A DNA stretch of 24,218 nucleotides, taken from a virus. How positions within the stretch are numbered: position 1 is the first letter of the stretch; the number at the start of each line of letters is the position of its first letter. This document shows, piece by piece, positions 1 to 8,500 of this stretch. A program made the translations under genes and the position numbers. The notes below the pieces were generated by a model. That model searched no databases, had not been told where the DNA came from, and worked only from the letters and a program-made list of their open reading frames with translations. The stretch covers positions 1 to 24,218 of IMG/VR virus record IMGVR_UViG_3300005436_000034; one strand, given 5' to 3'.

Positions 1-278
1 GCGTTACCGTACTCGTTCAGAGTGACGGAGACGGTGGTGGGGTTACCGGCCGCGACAGCGTCCGGGTCAACCAGCTCGTTGAGCGGAGTGATCTGCTGGG
101 CCAGGTCGGCGTACAGCTCGAACACGACAGAGGAACCGGGCATAGCCTGCTGGACGGGACGCTTGTCCGCGACCATACGGAACATGGGCTGAGCACGCAG
201 GGCGAACTCAAGAGCACGGTCGTAAGTGGTCTGGACAAGGTTCGCCATTGCAGCTGTGCCAGTGAAGGCATTAGCCAT
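1..278 (-). CDS. Major capsid protein, N-terminal part (runs off the window)
   Basis: The readable part begins MANAFTGTAAMANLVQTTYD and continues with ALRAQPMFRMVADKRPVQQ, PGSSVVFELYADLAQ and TVSVTLNEYGN. This pattern (a YDRALEFALRAQPMFR helix, a PGSSVVF strand, then VTLNEYG) is the usual N-terminus of HK97-fold major capsid proteins of actinobacteriophages, which build the icosahedral shell. About 92 codons are visible and the C-terminus lies beyond base 1. The start is the ATG at 278-276, preceded by an AAGGA ribosome-binding site. It follows the scaffold-like gene in the same operon, the usual order. The family call is from memory of the motif; no search was run. Confidence 0.85.
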   Translation of the reverse strand, partial: MANAFTGTAAMANLVQTTYDRALEFALRAQPMFRMVADKRPVQQAMPGSSVVFELYADLAQQITPLNELVDPDAVAAGNPTTVSVTLNEYGN

Positions 279-300
279 TTAGAGAATCCTTGGTAGGTGA

Positions 301-780
301 TTAGCGAAGGTTTTGGAAGTTCGCAATCAGATCCTGCACGGAGCCAGCCTGGTTGACATTGCGCTGAAAGTCTTCAATCCCAGTAGACGGGCGGCCATCG
401 CCGCCCGCATCGTTGAGCTGCTTGAAGAGGTTCTGCTGTCCAGGCGTGAGCACTGGAGTCTGGTCAACCACATCGGTGGTCTCACTTAGCGGAGCATCTG
501 CGATTCCGAAGGCAGATCGAACGTTGGTGACCCAAGACTTGATTGCCTCCGGGTCAGCGTCACCCTGGTACAGCGCAGCTGCACTTCGAGGAACGCCAAG
601 GTCTTCGAATACGGACGACACTCGCTGAGCTGCAAGCTGCTTCTGCACGTCTGCAAGCTGCTTCTGAAGCTCGGCGTTGTTCTTCTGGACGCTCTCCGCC
701 CAACCTCGCAGGCCCTTATTGGTGTTAGCCTGGCTGTTGACGTCTTCGTCCATGCCCTCGAAGGACCAGTTGTCATTCAT
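301..780 (-). CDS. Capsid scaffolding-like protein (159 aa)
   Basis: An acidic, highly helical protein starting MNDNWSFEGMDEDVNSQANT. Residues about 22-52 (LRGWAESVQKNNAELQKQLADVQKQLAAQ) form a clear coiled coil, followed by an Ala/Asp-rich middle and a Gln/Asn-rich end (FKQLNDAGG, VQDLIANFQNLR). A short, acidic coiled-coil protein immediately before the major capsid gene is the typical profile of a scaffold that guides procapsid assembly and then leaves. The ATG at 780 is preferred over an upstream in-frame start because GGGAG sits at correct spacing before it and the extra 28 residues would run into the spacer next to the tRNA genes. The function is inferred from position and composition. 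Confidence 0.7.
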   Translation of the reverse strand: MNDNWSFEGMDEDVNSQANTNKGLRGWAESVQKNNAELQKQLADVQKQLAAQRVSSVFEDLGVPRSAAALYQGDADPEAIKSWVTNVRSAFGIADAPLSETTDVVDQTPVLTPGQQNLFKQLNDAGGDGRPSTGIEDFQRNVNQAGSVQDLIANFQNLR

Positions 781-869
781 TTGTACTCCCAGTTGTATTT
801 CGTTAATCGAATGCCATGCTTCTTGTCCTGGGGAGAACAATCGCAAGCTCACTCTACCGGTCAAGATTA

Positions 870-899
870 CTCTGAATGGGGCCGGTCGATCCTTCAGAG
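870..899 (-). other. Hairpin between tRNA-Met and the scaffold gene
   Basis: A 7-bp stem (870-876 with 893-899; arms CTCTGAA and TTCAGAG) lies 3 bases beyond the 3' end of tRNA-Met on the transcribed strand. There is no T-run, so it is more likely an RNA-processing or stability hairpin than a terminator. Confidence 0.4.
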
Positions 900-901
900 A
901 G

Positions 902-975
902 TAGCGGGGACAGGATTCGAACCTGCGACTGACGGCTTATGAGGCCGGTGAGATACCAGACTTCTCTACCCCGCT
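902..975 (-). tRNA. tRNA-Met (anticodon CAT)
   Basis: The minus strand folds as a standard 74-nt cloverleaf: acceptor AGCGGGG with CCCCGCT, T8, D-arm GAGA/TCTC with A14 and G18G19, anticodon loop CTCATAA, T-arm GCAGG/CCTGT with loop TTCGAAT, and discriminator A. CCA is not encoded. The first anticodon-stem pair is a C-T mismatch. The A1-U72 pair argues against an initiator tRNA, which has a C1xA72 mismatch. A tRNA-Ile2 read by lysidine modification of CAT cannot be excluded. It lies in the late operon between virion genes, so it must be cut out of the long leftward mRNA or made from a local promoter. Confidence 0.9.
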
Positions 976-978
976 ATT

Positions 979-1003
979 GCCCATGTGTCATACGGCCATG
1001 GGC
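979..1003 (-). other. Hairpin in the spacer between the two tRNA genes
   Basis: A 7-bp inverted repeat (979-985 GCCCATG with 997-1003 CATGGGC) with an 11-nt loop. A second short hairpin (CTCC TTTC GGAG, 1023-1034) follows. They fill the 62-nt spacer between the tRNAs and may help RNase processing. No open reading frame is present. Confidence 0.35.
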
Positions 1004-1037
1004 GACCGTGGACTTTCGTCCTCTCCTTTCGGAGCCG

Positions 1038-1110
1038 TCTGGAATGCTGGGATCGAACCAGCCACCTTCCGCTTCCAGAGCGGACGACACACCATTGCAT
1101 CTTATTCCAG
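1038..1110 (-). tRNA. tRNA-Pro-like (anticodon TGG), unusual core bases
   Basis: The minus strand gives a 73-nt cloverleaf: acceptor CTGGAAT with ATTCCAG, discriminator A, D-stem GATG/TGTC with two wobble pairs, anticodon stem TCCGC/GCGGA, loop TCTGGAA, T-arm GCTGG/CCAGC with loop TTCGATC. The best-fitting anticodon is TGG (Pro), and C1-G72 with A73 fits bacterial tRNA-Pro identity. Three nearly invariant positions are off: position 8 is A instead of T, position 14 is C instead of A, and position 33 is C instead of T. It could be a degenerate or specialised tRNA. CCA is not encoded. Confidence 0.7.
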
Positions 1111-1113
1111 TGA

Positions 1114-1131
1114 CCAGCGCCTTAGCGCTGG
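1114..1131 (-). other. Strong hairpin between virion gene and tRNA-Pro
   Basis: A perfect 7-bp stem (CCAGCGC / GCGCTGG) with a 4-nt loop lies 7 bases past the stop codon of the 322-aa virion gene and just before tRNA-Pro in transcription order. There is no T-tract. It probably protects the upstream mRNA end after tRNA excision, or acts as a weak terminator. Confidence 0.45.
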
Positions 1132-1138
1132 TGTTGTG

Positions 1139-2107
1139 CTATACGAGCTGTCCTCCACCATGACGGGCGAGACCACCCTGAGAGCCACCGACATTGCCTG
1201 AGACATTGGCTCGCTGCCAAGATGCCAGACGCTGCTGGAACTGTGCTGAGTTCAGGTCACCACCAGAACCGGCAGTGCCAGCACCAGGCTGGAAGACAGC
1301 CTGCTCTTCCTGGCCGTAGGTATAATTCTGACCGAACTGCTGTGCAGTCTGACGGAACTGGTTGAACTCCTGAGCGATCTGGCTGTAACCCTGAGCTGCC
1401 TGCTGCTGGCTGTAGCCAGCCTGAGCGAGCCTGGTTGCGTAACCTTGGTCGAAGCCAAGCCCACGGCTCAAGGCCTCAGAGCCAATGGCCGCAGTAGCGG
1501 CCTGCTGCTGGAGCAGAGGCACAGCCTTCTGAGGATCAAGGAAGTAGGCAGCCATGTCGCCCTTGCTCAGTCCCATCTGACTGAGCGCCTGAGTGTACTC
1601 AGGTGAAGCAGTGACAGTGGCCTGACTTGCCATCTGGACTCGACTGTTCATCTCAGCAGGACTGACGTCCTGGCCGATGAAGTTGGTGAAGTCCTGAGCT
1701 GAGTCGTAGAAGCCGGTCGGGAGACCGGCAGTACGCATCGTCTGCCTGTAGGCATCCTCTGTGGCAAGGTAGTCAGCCGGAGAGAGAACAGCAAGACCGT
1801 TCTTCTGGCGGATGGCATTGCCTGCGAACCTCTGCTTGTACGCATCAGTATTCTGGAGTAGAACAGAGATTGTGTCCGCAGCGTAACCCTGCTGAACGTA
1901 ACCGAGGATTGTCGGTGCCAGACTTCCAAGACCATAGCTGTCGAACAGGGCCTTGAGGGACGCATAGGCATCCCTGTTTGCACCAGTGAGAAGAGTGGCA
2001 GGATCAGTACTGCCACTGGTGACACCAGAGCCGACACCAATGCTTCCGTGTCCAGCGCCAGGTGAGGTGTACGTACTACCAGGATTGGTGGCGATCGGAG
2101 TACTCAT
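1139..2107 (-). CDS. Virion (probable ejection) protein, 322 aa
   Basis: Unknown at the family level. Residues 1-40 are Gly/Ser/Thr-rich and disordered. A helical section follows (SLAPTILGYVQQGYAADTISVLLQNTDAYKQRFAGN, then LSPADYLATEDAYRQTMR and FTNFIGQDVSPAEMNSRVQMA), and the last third is very Gln/Ala-rich (RLAQAGYSQQQAAQGYSQIAQEFNQFRQTAQQF). The layout resembles small internal or ejection proteins that accompany virion peptidoglycan hydrolases. The start codon overlaps the stop of the transglycosylase gene (TGATG), so the two are translationally coupled. The two tRNA genes follow it. The structural role is inferred from location and composition. Confidence 0.65.
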   Translation of the reverse strand: MSTPIATNPGSTYTSPGAGHGSIGVGSGVTSGSTDPATLLTGANRDAYASLKALFDSYGLGSLAPTILGYVQQGYAADTISVLLQNTDAYKQRFAGNAIRQKNGLAVLSPADYLATEDAYRQTMRTAGLPTGFYDSAQDFTNFIGQDVSPAEMNSRVQMASQATVTASPEYTQALSQMGLSKGDMAAYFLDPQKAVPLLQQQAATAAIGSEALSRGLGFDQGYATRLAQAGYSQQQAAQGYSQIAQEFNQFRQTAQQFGQNYTYGQEEQAVFQPGAGTAGSGGDLNSAQFQQRLASWQRANVSGNVGGSQGGLARHGGGQLV

Positions 2108-3402
2108 CAGAACACCTTGCCAAACTGGGCTAGAACGGTATGGGCAACCTGGTACATGCTGTCACGTGCATTGTTTGTCTGCTGCCATCTCGGGTCAGCT
2201 CGGAGCGTGTTCTCGAAGTCCCACAGGGGCTGGGCCCCTGTCACTCCGGTCTTCGGATCCTTGTAGCTGAGGGCCTTGGAGATGGTCGGGTCGAAGGTGC
2301 TGAGAGCATTCGGGTTGACCTCAAGGATCGAACCCATCTGCTGGATGTAAGGCGACGCCAGATCCTGCACAGTCTGACCACCGTCGATCTGCGTGGCGAA
2401 CTGCGAGTACTGGGACTTGGCCTGGGACCTGATGCCAGCCTGCATGTCTGCGAAGGTGGAGACACCCTTCTCGATCATCTGCACCTGGTTCTGATACCAG
2501 CTGTCAGACATCTTGACACCCATCGAGTAGGCGTACTGGAGTCCGTTGCTGTACTGCGTCTCTGCGTCTCCGGCCATCCTGCCGTTGGTCAGCTTCGAAA
2601 AGCTGCCAGCGTAGTAGCGGACCTGATCGTCAGTCCAGCCCTTGGCTGCGATGTTGTAGGCCATGGATGATGCCAATGCGGCGTTAGCCGCAGGGTTGAC
2701 ACCGAGACTGACAAGCAGCTGGGATGCGTGGACCTGAGCCTGTGTGAGCTGCTGCTTGGCCTGGGCAGGATCCGTGGCCATGGTGGTGAGGTAGGTTCGT
2801 TCGCTGGCATCGTGAGTCTTCCACCAGTTGGTGGTCATCAGCGTTGCCTTGAACTTGTCCGTACTCCACTGACCGGTGACTGCCTGGTTGAAGATCTTCT
2901 TCAGCTCAGGGTTGGCGTTCAGGAATGCAGAGGTGAAGCCGTACTGCTCAGCTAGAGTGGCAGGGTCTATGGCTGCTGGTGTTGGCGTAGTCGTAGTACC
3001 ACCACCAGATGTAGAAGGCGTGCCGGTCGTAGAACTGCTATGACCTGACTTTGACATGATGCTGTCCGCGTAGCCGTAACCGGCTCCGAGATTTCCAGGA
3101 CCAGCATTGTAGGCAGCGAGTGCCTTTCGAATGCTGCCACCTTCCTGCTTCATCAGATCACTCATGTACCTGGTGTAAGCGGAGATGGCAGCCACGGGAT
3201 CGAACGGGTCACCTGAGCTGTAGCTGCTCCATGTCCCTGGCATGAACTGAGCCAGGCCCTGAGCCCCAGCAGGGCTCACAGCCCTGGGATTCCATGAAGA
3301 CTCTTCAGCTATCTGCTCAGCCACGACGTCGACAGGGATGCCGATAGAAGCGGCAGCCTGCTGAATCAGAGCCTTATACTGTGGCGGAATGTAAACGCTC
3401 AC
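2107..3402 (-). CDS. Virion lytic transglycosylase (SLT domain) with a C-terminal repeat domain, 431 aa
   Basis: Residues about 8-115 form an SLT/GEWL-type lytic transglycosylase: the catalytic Glu is in AEESSWNP (E34), followed by AGAQGLAQFMPGTW (45-58) and AYNAGPG (97-103). Such enzymes cut the glycan strand of peptidoglycan, here probably during DNA entry. A Ser/Thr/Gly linker (about 118-145) leads into a helical C-terminal domain (YGFTSAFLNANPELKKIF to FENTLRADPRWQQTNNARDS) that is clearly related to the C-terminus of the NlpC/P60 gene before it. The start is GTG, overlapping the upstream TGA (GTGA). Its place between portal and capsid genes indicates a virion enzyme, not the lysis endolysin. 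Confidence 0.88.
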   Translation of the reverse strand: MSVYIPPQYKALIQQAAASIGIPVDVVAEQIAEESSWNPRAVSPAGAQGLAQFMPGTWSSYSSGDPFDPVAAISAYTRYMSDLMKQEGGSIRKALAAYNAGPGNLGAGYGYADSIMSKSGHSSSTTGTPSTSGGGTTTTPTPAAIDPATLAEQYGFTSAFLNANPELKKIFNQAVTGQWSTDKFKATLMTTNWWKTHDASERTYLTTMATDPAQAKQQLTQAQVHASQLLVSLGVNPAANAALASSMAYNIAAKGWTDDQVRYYAGSFSKLTNGRMAGDAETQYSNGLQYAYSMGVKMSDSWYQNQVQMIEKGVSTFADMQAGIRSQAKSQYSQFATQIDGGQTVQDLASPYIQQMGSILEVNPNALSTFDPTISKALSYKDPKTGVTGAQPLWDFENTLRADPRWQQTNNARDSMYQVAHTVLAQFGKVF

Positions 3403-4700
3403 TGGATCAGCCCCATCTGTCTAAGCACCGAGTTTCCGACACCGAGCAGACTGTCACGTGCGTTGTTGGACTGAAGCCACTGAGGTGACTGCTTCAGCGC
3501 TGCTTCGAAATCTCCAAGAGTCTGTCCGGCAGGCTGACCGTCTGCATTGACCTTGTTGAGTGCACTTCGGATCATCGGGTTGTTGACACTGAACTGACTG
3601 TCAGGCTGCTCAAGCAGCCTGCTTGCCACCTGGCTGTAAGGATTGGCGATGTCCTGCATGGTGGCCCCGCCATTGATCTGGTCAGCATAGGCAGGGAACG
3701 AACTGATAGCAGTCTGGCGAACCTGCTCCATGGCATCATCCTGAGTGGACAGGCCACGGGCTATCAGAGCTGCCTGATTCTTGATCGCCTGGTCCGACAG
3801 GGTCACACCCTGACTTCTGGCGTACTGGGTGATCACATGCTGAAAGGCTCCAGCGGCACCCCCAAGGGTGCCGTCCTTGGTGAAGTTGACATAGCTGCCA
3901 AGCATGTTCTGGATCTGAGCATCAGTCATGTTGGTCTTCAGTGCAGTCTCAGCAATCTGCCCAAGCTTGCCCTGGGGGATAGCCGCTCCCATTTCCCCAG
4001 CCTTCTGCTGGATGGAAGTGGTCATGGCCATCAGGTTCGCATTGTATGTGGCAGGGTCAGTGATCTTCTGGAACTGTGCCTGCTTAGCTGAATCCGAATT
4101 CTCTTTCCACCAATTGGTGGTTATGAGCTGAGCCTTGAACTTGTCGCTTGACCAGTTGCCAGCGACAGCCTCAGTGAACGTCTTCTTCAGGTCGGGGTTG
4201 GACTGAAGGAACGAGTAGGACCAGCCGTACTGCGCGGCCAGCTCCTGAGGATCCAGTTTGGCAGCGACACTGTTGCCGTTGGTGAACTGGTAGTTGCCAG
4301 TAGCAGAACCCTGATCCACGCCGCTGATGCGGCGTGCTCCAACGAACCTGGACATGTAGTAGTCCTGGTCCATGCTGGTGACCCTGACAGCCTCACCAGG
4401 GCGAGGAGCCTCAAGCATCTTGCCGTTGCCCATGTAGATGGCAACATGGTCAGGAGACTTGCCACCAGCTCCAGCAGAGAAGAACACCAGGTCGCCCGGC
4501 TGGAGGTGACCGGAGTCAACCGCAGTTCCCTGGCCGATCTGATCGTAGGTTGTGCGAGGAAGGCTGATGCCGAAGTTCTTGAAGACCTGCTGAACCAGAC
4601 CTGAGCAGTCGACGCCGGAGGAGAGAGAGTTACCGCCCCAGACATACGGAGTGCCAACGTACTGCTGTCCGTATCCGAGGATGTCAGCTGCTGAAGCCAT
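3399..4700 (-). CDS. Virion NlpC/P60 peptidoglycan hydrolase with a C-terminal repeat domain, 433 aa
   Basis: Residues 1-128 are an NlpC/P60 cysteine peptidase: YVGTPYVWGGNS, the catalytic Cys in DCSGLV (C32), LQPGDLVFF, and the catalytic His in DHVAIYMG (H85), then MLEAPRPG with the third polar position. These enzymes cleave peptide stems of peptidoglycan. The remaining 300 residues (YGWSYSFLQSNPDLKKTF, ITTNWWKEN, GLSTQDDAMEQ, FEAALKQSPQWLQSNNARDS) align motif by motif with the C-terminus of the transglycosylase gene. A strong GGAGG-type site precedes the ATG at 4700, which follows the upstream stop almost directly. It is probably an ejected or baseplate-associated enzyme for local wall digestion. 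Confidence 0.88.
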   Translation of the reverse strand: MASAADILGYGQQYVGTPYVWGGNSLSSGVDCSGLVQQVFKNFGISLPRTTYDQIGQGTAVDSGHLQPGDLVFFSAGAGGKSPDHVAIYMGNGKMLEAPRPGEAVRVTSMDQDYYMSRFVGARRISGVDQGSATGNYQFTNGNSVAAKLDPQELAAQYGWSYSFLQSNPDLKKTFTEAVAGNWSSDKFKAQLITTNWWKENSDSAKQAQFQKITDPATYNANLMAMTTSIQQKAGEMGAAIPQGKLGQIAETALKTNMTDAQIQNMLGSYVNFTKDGTLGGAAGAFQHVITQYARSQGVTLSDQAIKNQAALIARGLSTQDDAMEQVRQTAISSFPAYADQINGGATMQDIANPYSQVASRLLEQPDSQFSVNNPMIRSALNKVNADGQPAGQTLGDFEAALKQSPQWLQSNNARDSLLGVGNSVLRQMGLIQ

Positions 4701-4705
4701 GGATG

Positions 4706-5551
4706 CTAGACCTTCCCTCCGGACAGGAGCTCCTGAAGAGCTCCCATGTAAGTCGTACTCGCCTGATAGTTGGCATACTCAGGAGTTTCCCTGAGAGACT
4801 GCATGGCCAGGTTCTGCCTGGCGGCATCAGTCTCGCCACCAGAGCTCTTCAGAACGTTGGTGTCAGTGACGTATCCCTGAGGGGAGTACGTCAGTTCCTT
4901 CTGCTGAACAACAGGATTGGCTCGCTCCTGTGCATTGAGGCTAGACTGGAATGCCTTCATCTCATCGGCAGTAGGAGCACGACCAATCAGAGCCTGGGCT
5001 GCTGATTGGAAGATGGCATTGCTGTCTGGAGCCGAAGTAAGCTGGGTCGTACTGATCGTCTTGTCGATCGTCTGACCGCCCTTGCCCTTGCCTCCGTTGT
5101 TGCTTGCGATGTCCTTGGCCAGGATATCCCAAGGCGTCAGGTTTGTGCCGTTGGAGTGATAGGTGGCAGACTGGTTGACCAGGGACGCCCACTCGTTAGC
5201 AAGGGACTGATCATTGGCAGTCAGGTACTGACTGTCCAGCAGGGACACCTTCGCTCGGAAAGCGTTCTGCTGGTCAGCGCTCCATTGGTAGTACATGCCC
5301 GCTGCGGCATTGATATTGATGAGGATAGGGAGCCCGTTGGCTCCCGCTCCAAGATCCCCAGCATAAGGGACAACAGCGCTTGGGTCATACGGACCATACG
5401 TTGGAGCATCGTGCGTATGACCCAAGCCACCGTTGAGAGTTTCCTTGCCTACACCGAAGTAGGCACCACCAGCCCCAGAGGAAGAGGATCCAGCGGTGGC
5501 GCTTACTGCGCCACTAAGGGTTGGCGTTCCCGGTCCAACTGGACTAGACAC
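4706..5551 (-). CDS. Virion protein of unknown function, 281 aa
   Basis: Not recognised. The first 30 residues are Ser/Gly/Ala-rich and disordered. The middle carries YYQWSADQQNAFRAKVSLLDSQYL and a helical section. Near residue 190 is ALIGRAPTADEMKAFQSSLNAQER, a motif often seen in actinophage virion proteins of this neighbourhood. The start is GTG at 5551, overlapping the stop of the giant gene by 8 bases and preceded by GGGGAGG. The C-terminus (ETPEYANYQASTTYMGALQELLSGG) echoes the helical ends of its neighbours. It probably belongs to the same ejection or internal-protein set as the genes on either side. Confidence 0.6.
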   Translation of the reverse strand: MSSPVGPGTPTLSGAVSATAGSSSSGAGGAYFGVGKETLNGGLGHTHDAPTYGPYDPSAVVPYAGDLGAGANGLPILININAAAGMYYQWSADQQNAFRAKVSLLDSQYLTANDQSLANEWASLVNQSATYHSNGTNLTPWDILAKDIASNNGGKGKGGQTIDKTISTTQLTSAPDSNAIFQSAAQALIGRAPTADEMKAFQSSLNAQERANPVVQQKELTYSPQGYVTDTNVLKSSGGETDAARQNLAMQSLRETPEYANYQASTTYMGALQELLSGGKV

Positions 5552-8500
5552 TACTGTGAGCCTCCCCTGTCACTGGATTCGTTATGCCCGTACCGTCATA
5601 GTGGTCGAACATGTCCTTGCTCAGGTACTTGTCATGCAGTGTCTGGAAGTACGTGTTGCCTTCAATCAACTGCATGACTCCATTCTGGAACTGAGCCTTC
5701 AGATCATCATTGCTCTTGTCGTTGATGCTGGTTCCAGCAGTCGCAGACTGAGCTGACCTGAAGTTGTAACTGTGAGTGTCACCGGCCCGAGCCGCAAGCT
5801 CGGCCTTTACTGTGCCTCGCAGATTCAGGTACTGCTGAAGAGCCTGGATGTCAGGCCGGTTCTGCAATTCCTTGGCTGTGGCTATGTCCGCCAGGGCGAT
5901 AGCCCTGCGGTCGTCCTTCGAAGGATCAGTCGTGTTGTACGCCTGGGTCCATGCCTCGTTGTAGTACGGGTTCTTGGTGACTCCGTCAGCCTGGTAAGGA
6001 TGACTGAGAACCGTGACCAGTGCCCGCTTCTGCGCCAGCAGGTCTTCAGCTCCCTTGTCGTTCAGGGTCTGGAGTCCACGCTGGAACAGCTGGGCATTGA
6101 TACCGTTCATGTACGAGGTGTACTGCTGCCAGCCAGTGTTGGCCTGGCCCTGGGCAAAGGCATCCTTTGCGGACAGCTTGGTTCGCTGGCCCGAGATGAC
6201 CTGCTGCATGTAAGCAGTCTGGCTGTAGTCTCCACCACCCTGGTCTCCGATGATGACACCAGCAAGTTCCGGATCGGCATCGATCAGGGACTTGAACTGG
6301 GTTGCCAGCCTCTGCCCAGCCTGAGTGGCTGGGACGCCAGGGATGTTGTTCTTGCTCAACGAACTAGTGAAGGCGTAAGCGGAGTCGCCGTACTTCGCGT
6401 AGAAGTTGGCGTCAGCGTTCTTCGGGTCAGCAGCCCTCATGGTCCTGTACTGATCCCTGAAGAACTGGTAAGGATCCTGGAAGCTGACACCGAAAGGCAG
6501 CACCGTGGTTCCGGAGAACCAGGCTTTGAGCATCACAGAATTCTCTGCGCTCTTCTTGGCTTCAGCGAGACTGGGAGGTGCAGTCCTGAGCCCATTGCTG
6601 TACATGTACTGCTGCTGCTGCAAAGCCTGCAACGTCATCTGCTGGGCAGTGCCGTCATCGTTGGCCTTGTTGATGGTGCGGAGAACGCCGCCCCATAGGG
6701 CGTCGGTGTCATGAGCTGTGATCCCCTGGGGCAGGACGCCGATCTTCTGGAAGAAGTCACCGACCCTTGGGTCAGCCTTCACTGCGAAGTGGTTGGCTGC
6801 CATCTGAACAATCGGGCCCTCGCCAGGGTTGTACCACGGGCTATTCTGCATGGCGATGTTCAGAGAGTTCAGCGGGATCTGCGCTACCGGAGTAGCGCCC
6901 AGACCAAAGGCATCCCTGACAGCGCCAGGAAGCTGGAACCTGATGTAGGTATCGCTCTTGTCGACAAGGACCTTCTTGCCAGTAGCGGGGTCGATCGTGT
7001 AGCCATCAACAATGGGATCACCATTGTAGGTGTAGGCATGTCCGATGCGACCAGGACTGGTGTAGATCTGGCCCGCATGGGCCAGAGTCGCTGGCTTGTC
7101 GGACAGGATCCTCGCCCAGCGGTTGAACGCTTCCTGCATAGGACCGAAGAACGGCGCAATGAAGCGGTTGGCATGGGTGATCTTGGTCTCGAAGTCCATG
7201 TTGTACGTGAGCTTCTTGACGTCAGCCAGTGCCAGCTTCCTTGCGTTCTCTTCGATCTGCTCAAGGTGCTCAGGCGCGAAGTGCGTAATTCCCTGAGTCT
7301 GAGCGGTGCCAATGGCGTCCTGGACATGACCCTTGTAGAGGGTCGCGAACACAGGGTTCTTCGACAGGACATTGGCAGGCTTCTCAGCCATGACGTGGTA
7401 CCACTTGCTGATCTTGTCATCGATCATCTGGATGGTCGAGCCCTTGCCCATTCCGTAAGCTGAACGCTCTGCGTTCACCTCAGGACGGCCAGCCTGCTGG
7501 GTTGCTGCCATGAGCTTGCCGATGGTGGTGTCATCTTTGCCATCGACCACCGCCTGACGCAGTTCTTTGAACTCCGGAGAGGAGTCGGGAAGCTGGTAGT
7601 TGACCTCACTGTGGATGCGGTCGGCCATCTCCCTGGTGGTCATGTTGTTGATTGTCAGGGACTTGAAATAGCTGCGGCCCTGGCCATTCAGCCAGTTGGC
7701 AATCTGCTCAGGAGTCTGCCCCTTGACCGCCAGCATGCCAGCAGGATCGTTGGCGATCTGCCGCTGAACCACACGGAGCCAGCCACCAAGGTGACCCTCT
7801 TCGCCGGGGTGGACAGTAGTCCAGCCAGCGTTTCCACGGATCTGACCCTGAAGGTGACTGGCGGTTCCGCCATAGGCGGAGTCAATCGTGGAGCGACCAG
7901 ATGCCAGGTCGGCGAACAGTCGCCCTCTGGCCCCTTCTCCGGCACCAGAGATAACCTGGCCGCCAGGGGTGATGATCTGCTTGTCCATGAGCTTCCTGCT
8001 CATGTTGTTGAACTGGGCACTGGCAAGCTTGGCACCATCGAGCTGAGTCTGAAGAAGATCTATCTTCTGCTGGTGCCCAACAAGCATCTGCTGCTGCCTC
8101 GCAGCAGCCTTGCCAGACTGAGGCACATAGGCAGCGATGTTCTGCTTGGTGGTCCTGGCCTGAAGGAGGTCATCCTCAAGCTGGCTCATTGCTGAGTTTA
8201 GGCTGATGTTGTGAGCCTCAGCCCCAGTGTAGTCATACAGCATCGAGTTGATGGGGTTGTGGATCCGCCGGATGACCTGACCAGCGAAACCCTTGGCGAC
8301 CTGCTCTGCCTTGGTGTAAGCACCAAGGGTTGCAACCTGGCCAAGGAAGTCATCGCTCAGAGCCCTGGGCCCATAGCCCAGGCGAAGGTGAGCCTGGAAC
8401 TTCCAGAGGTGGTTGAACAGATCGGTGAAGTCATTGAACTTCTGGCTAGCGCCCTGGGCCAGAAGCCCAGGCCTTGCACCCTGAGTGACAAGGTTGCCAG

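Noticed and set aside
2097-2110. CTGATGAG on the minus strand, resembling a hammerhead core
   Set aside because: It is the overlapping stop and start of two virion genes, with no GAAA or stem partners nearby.
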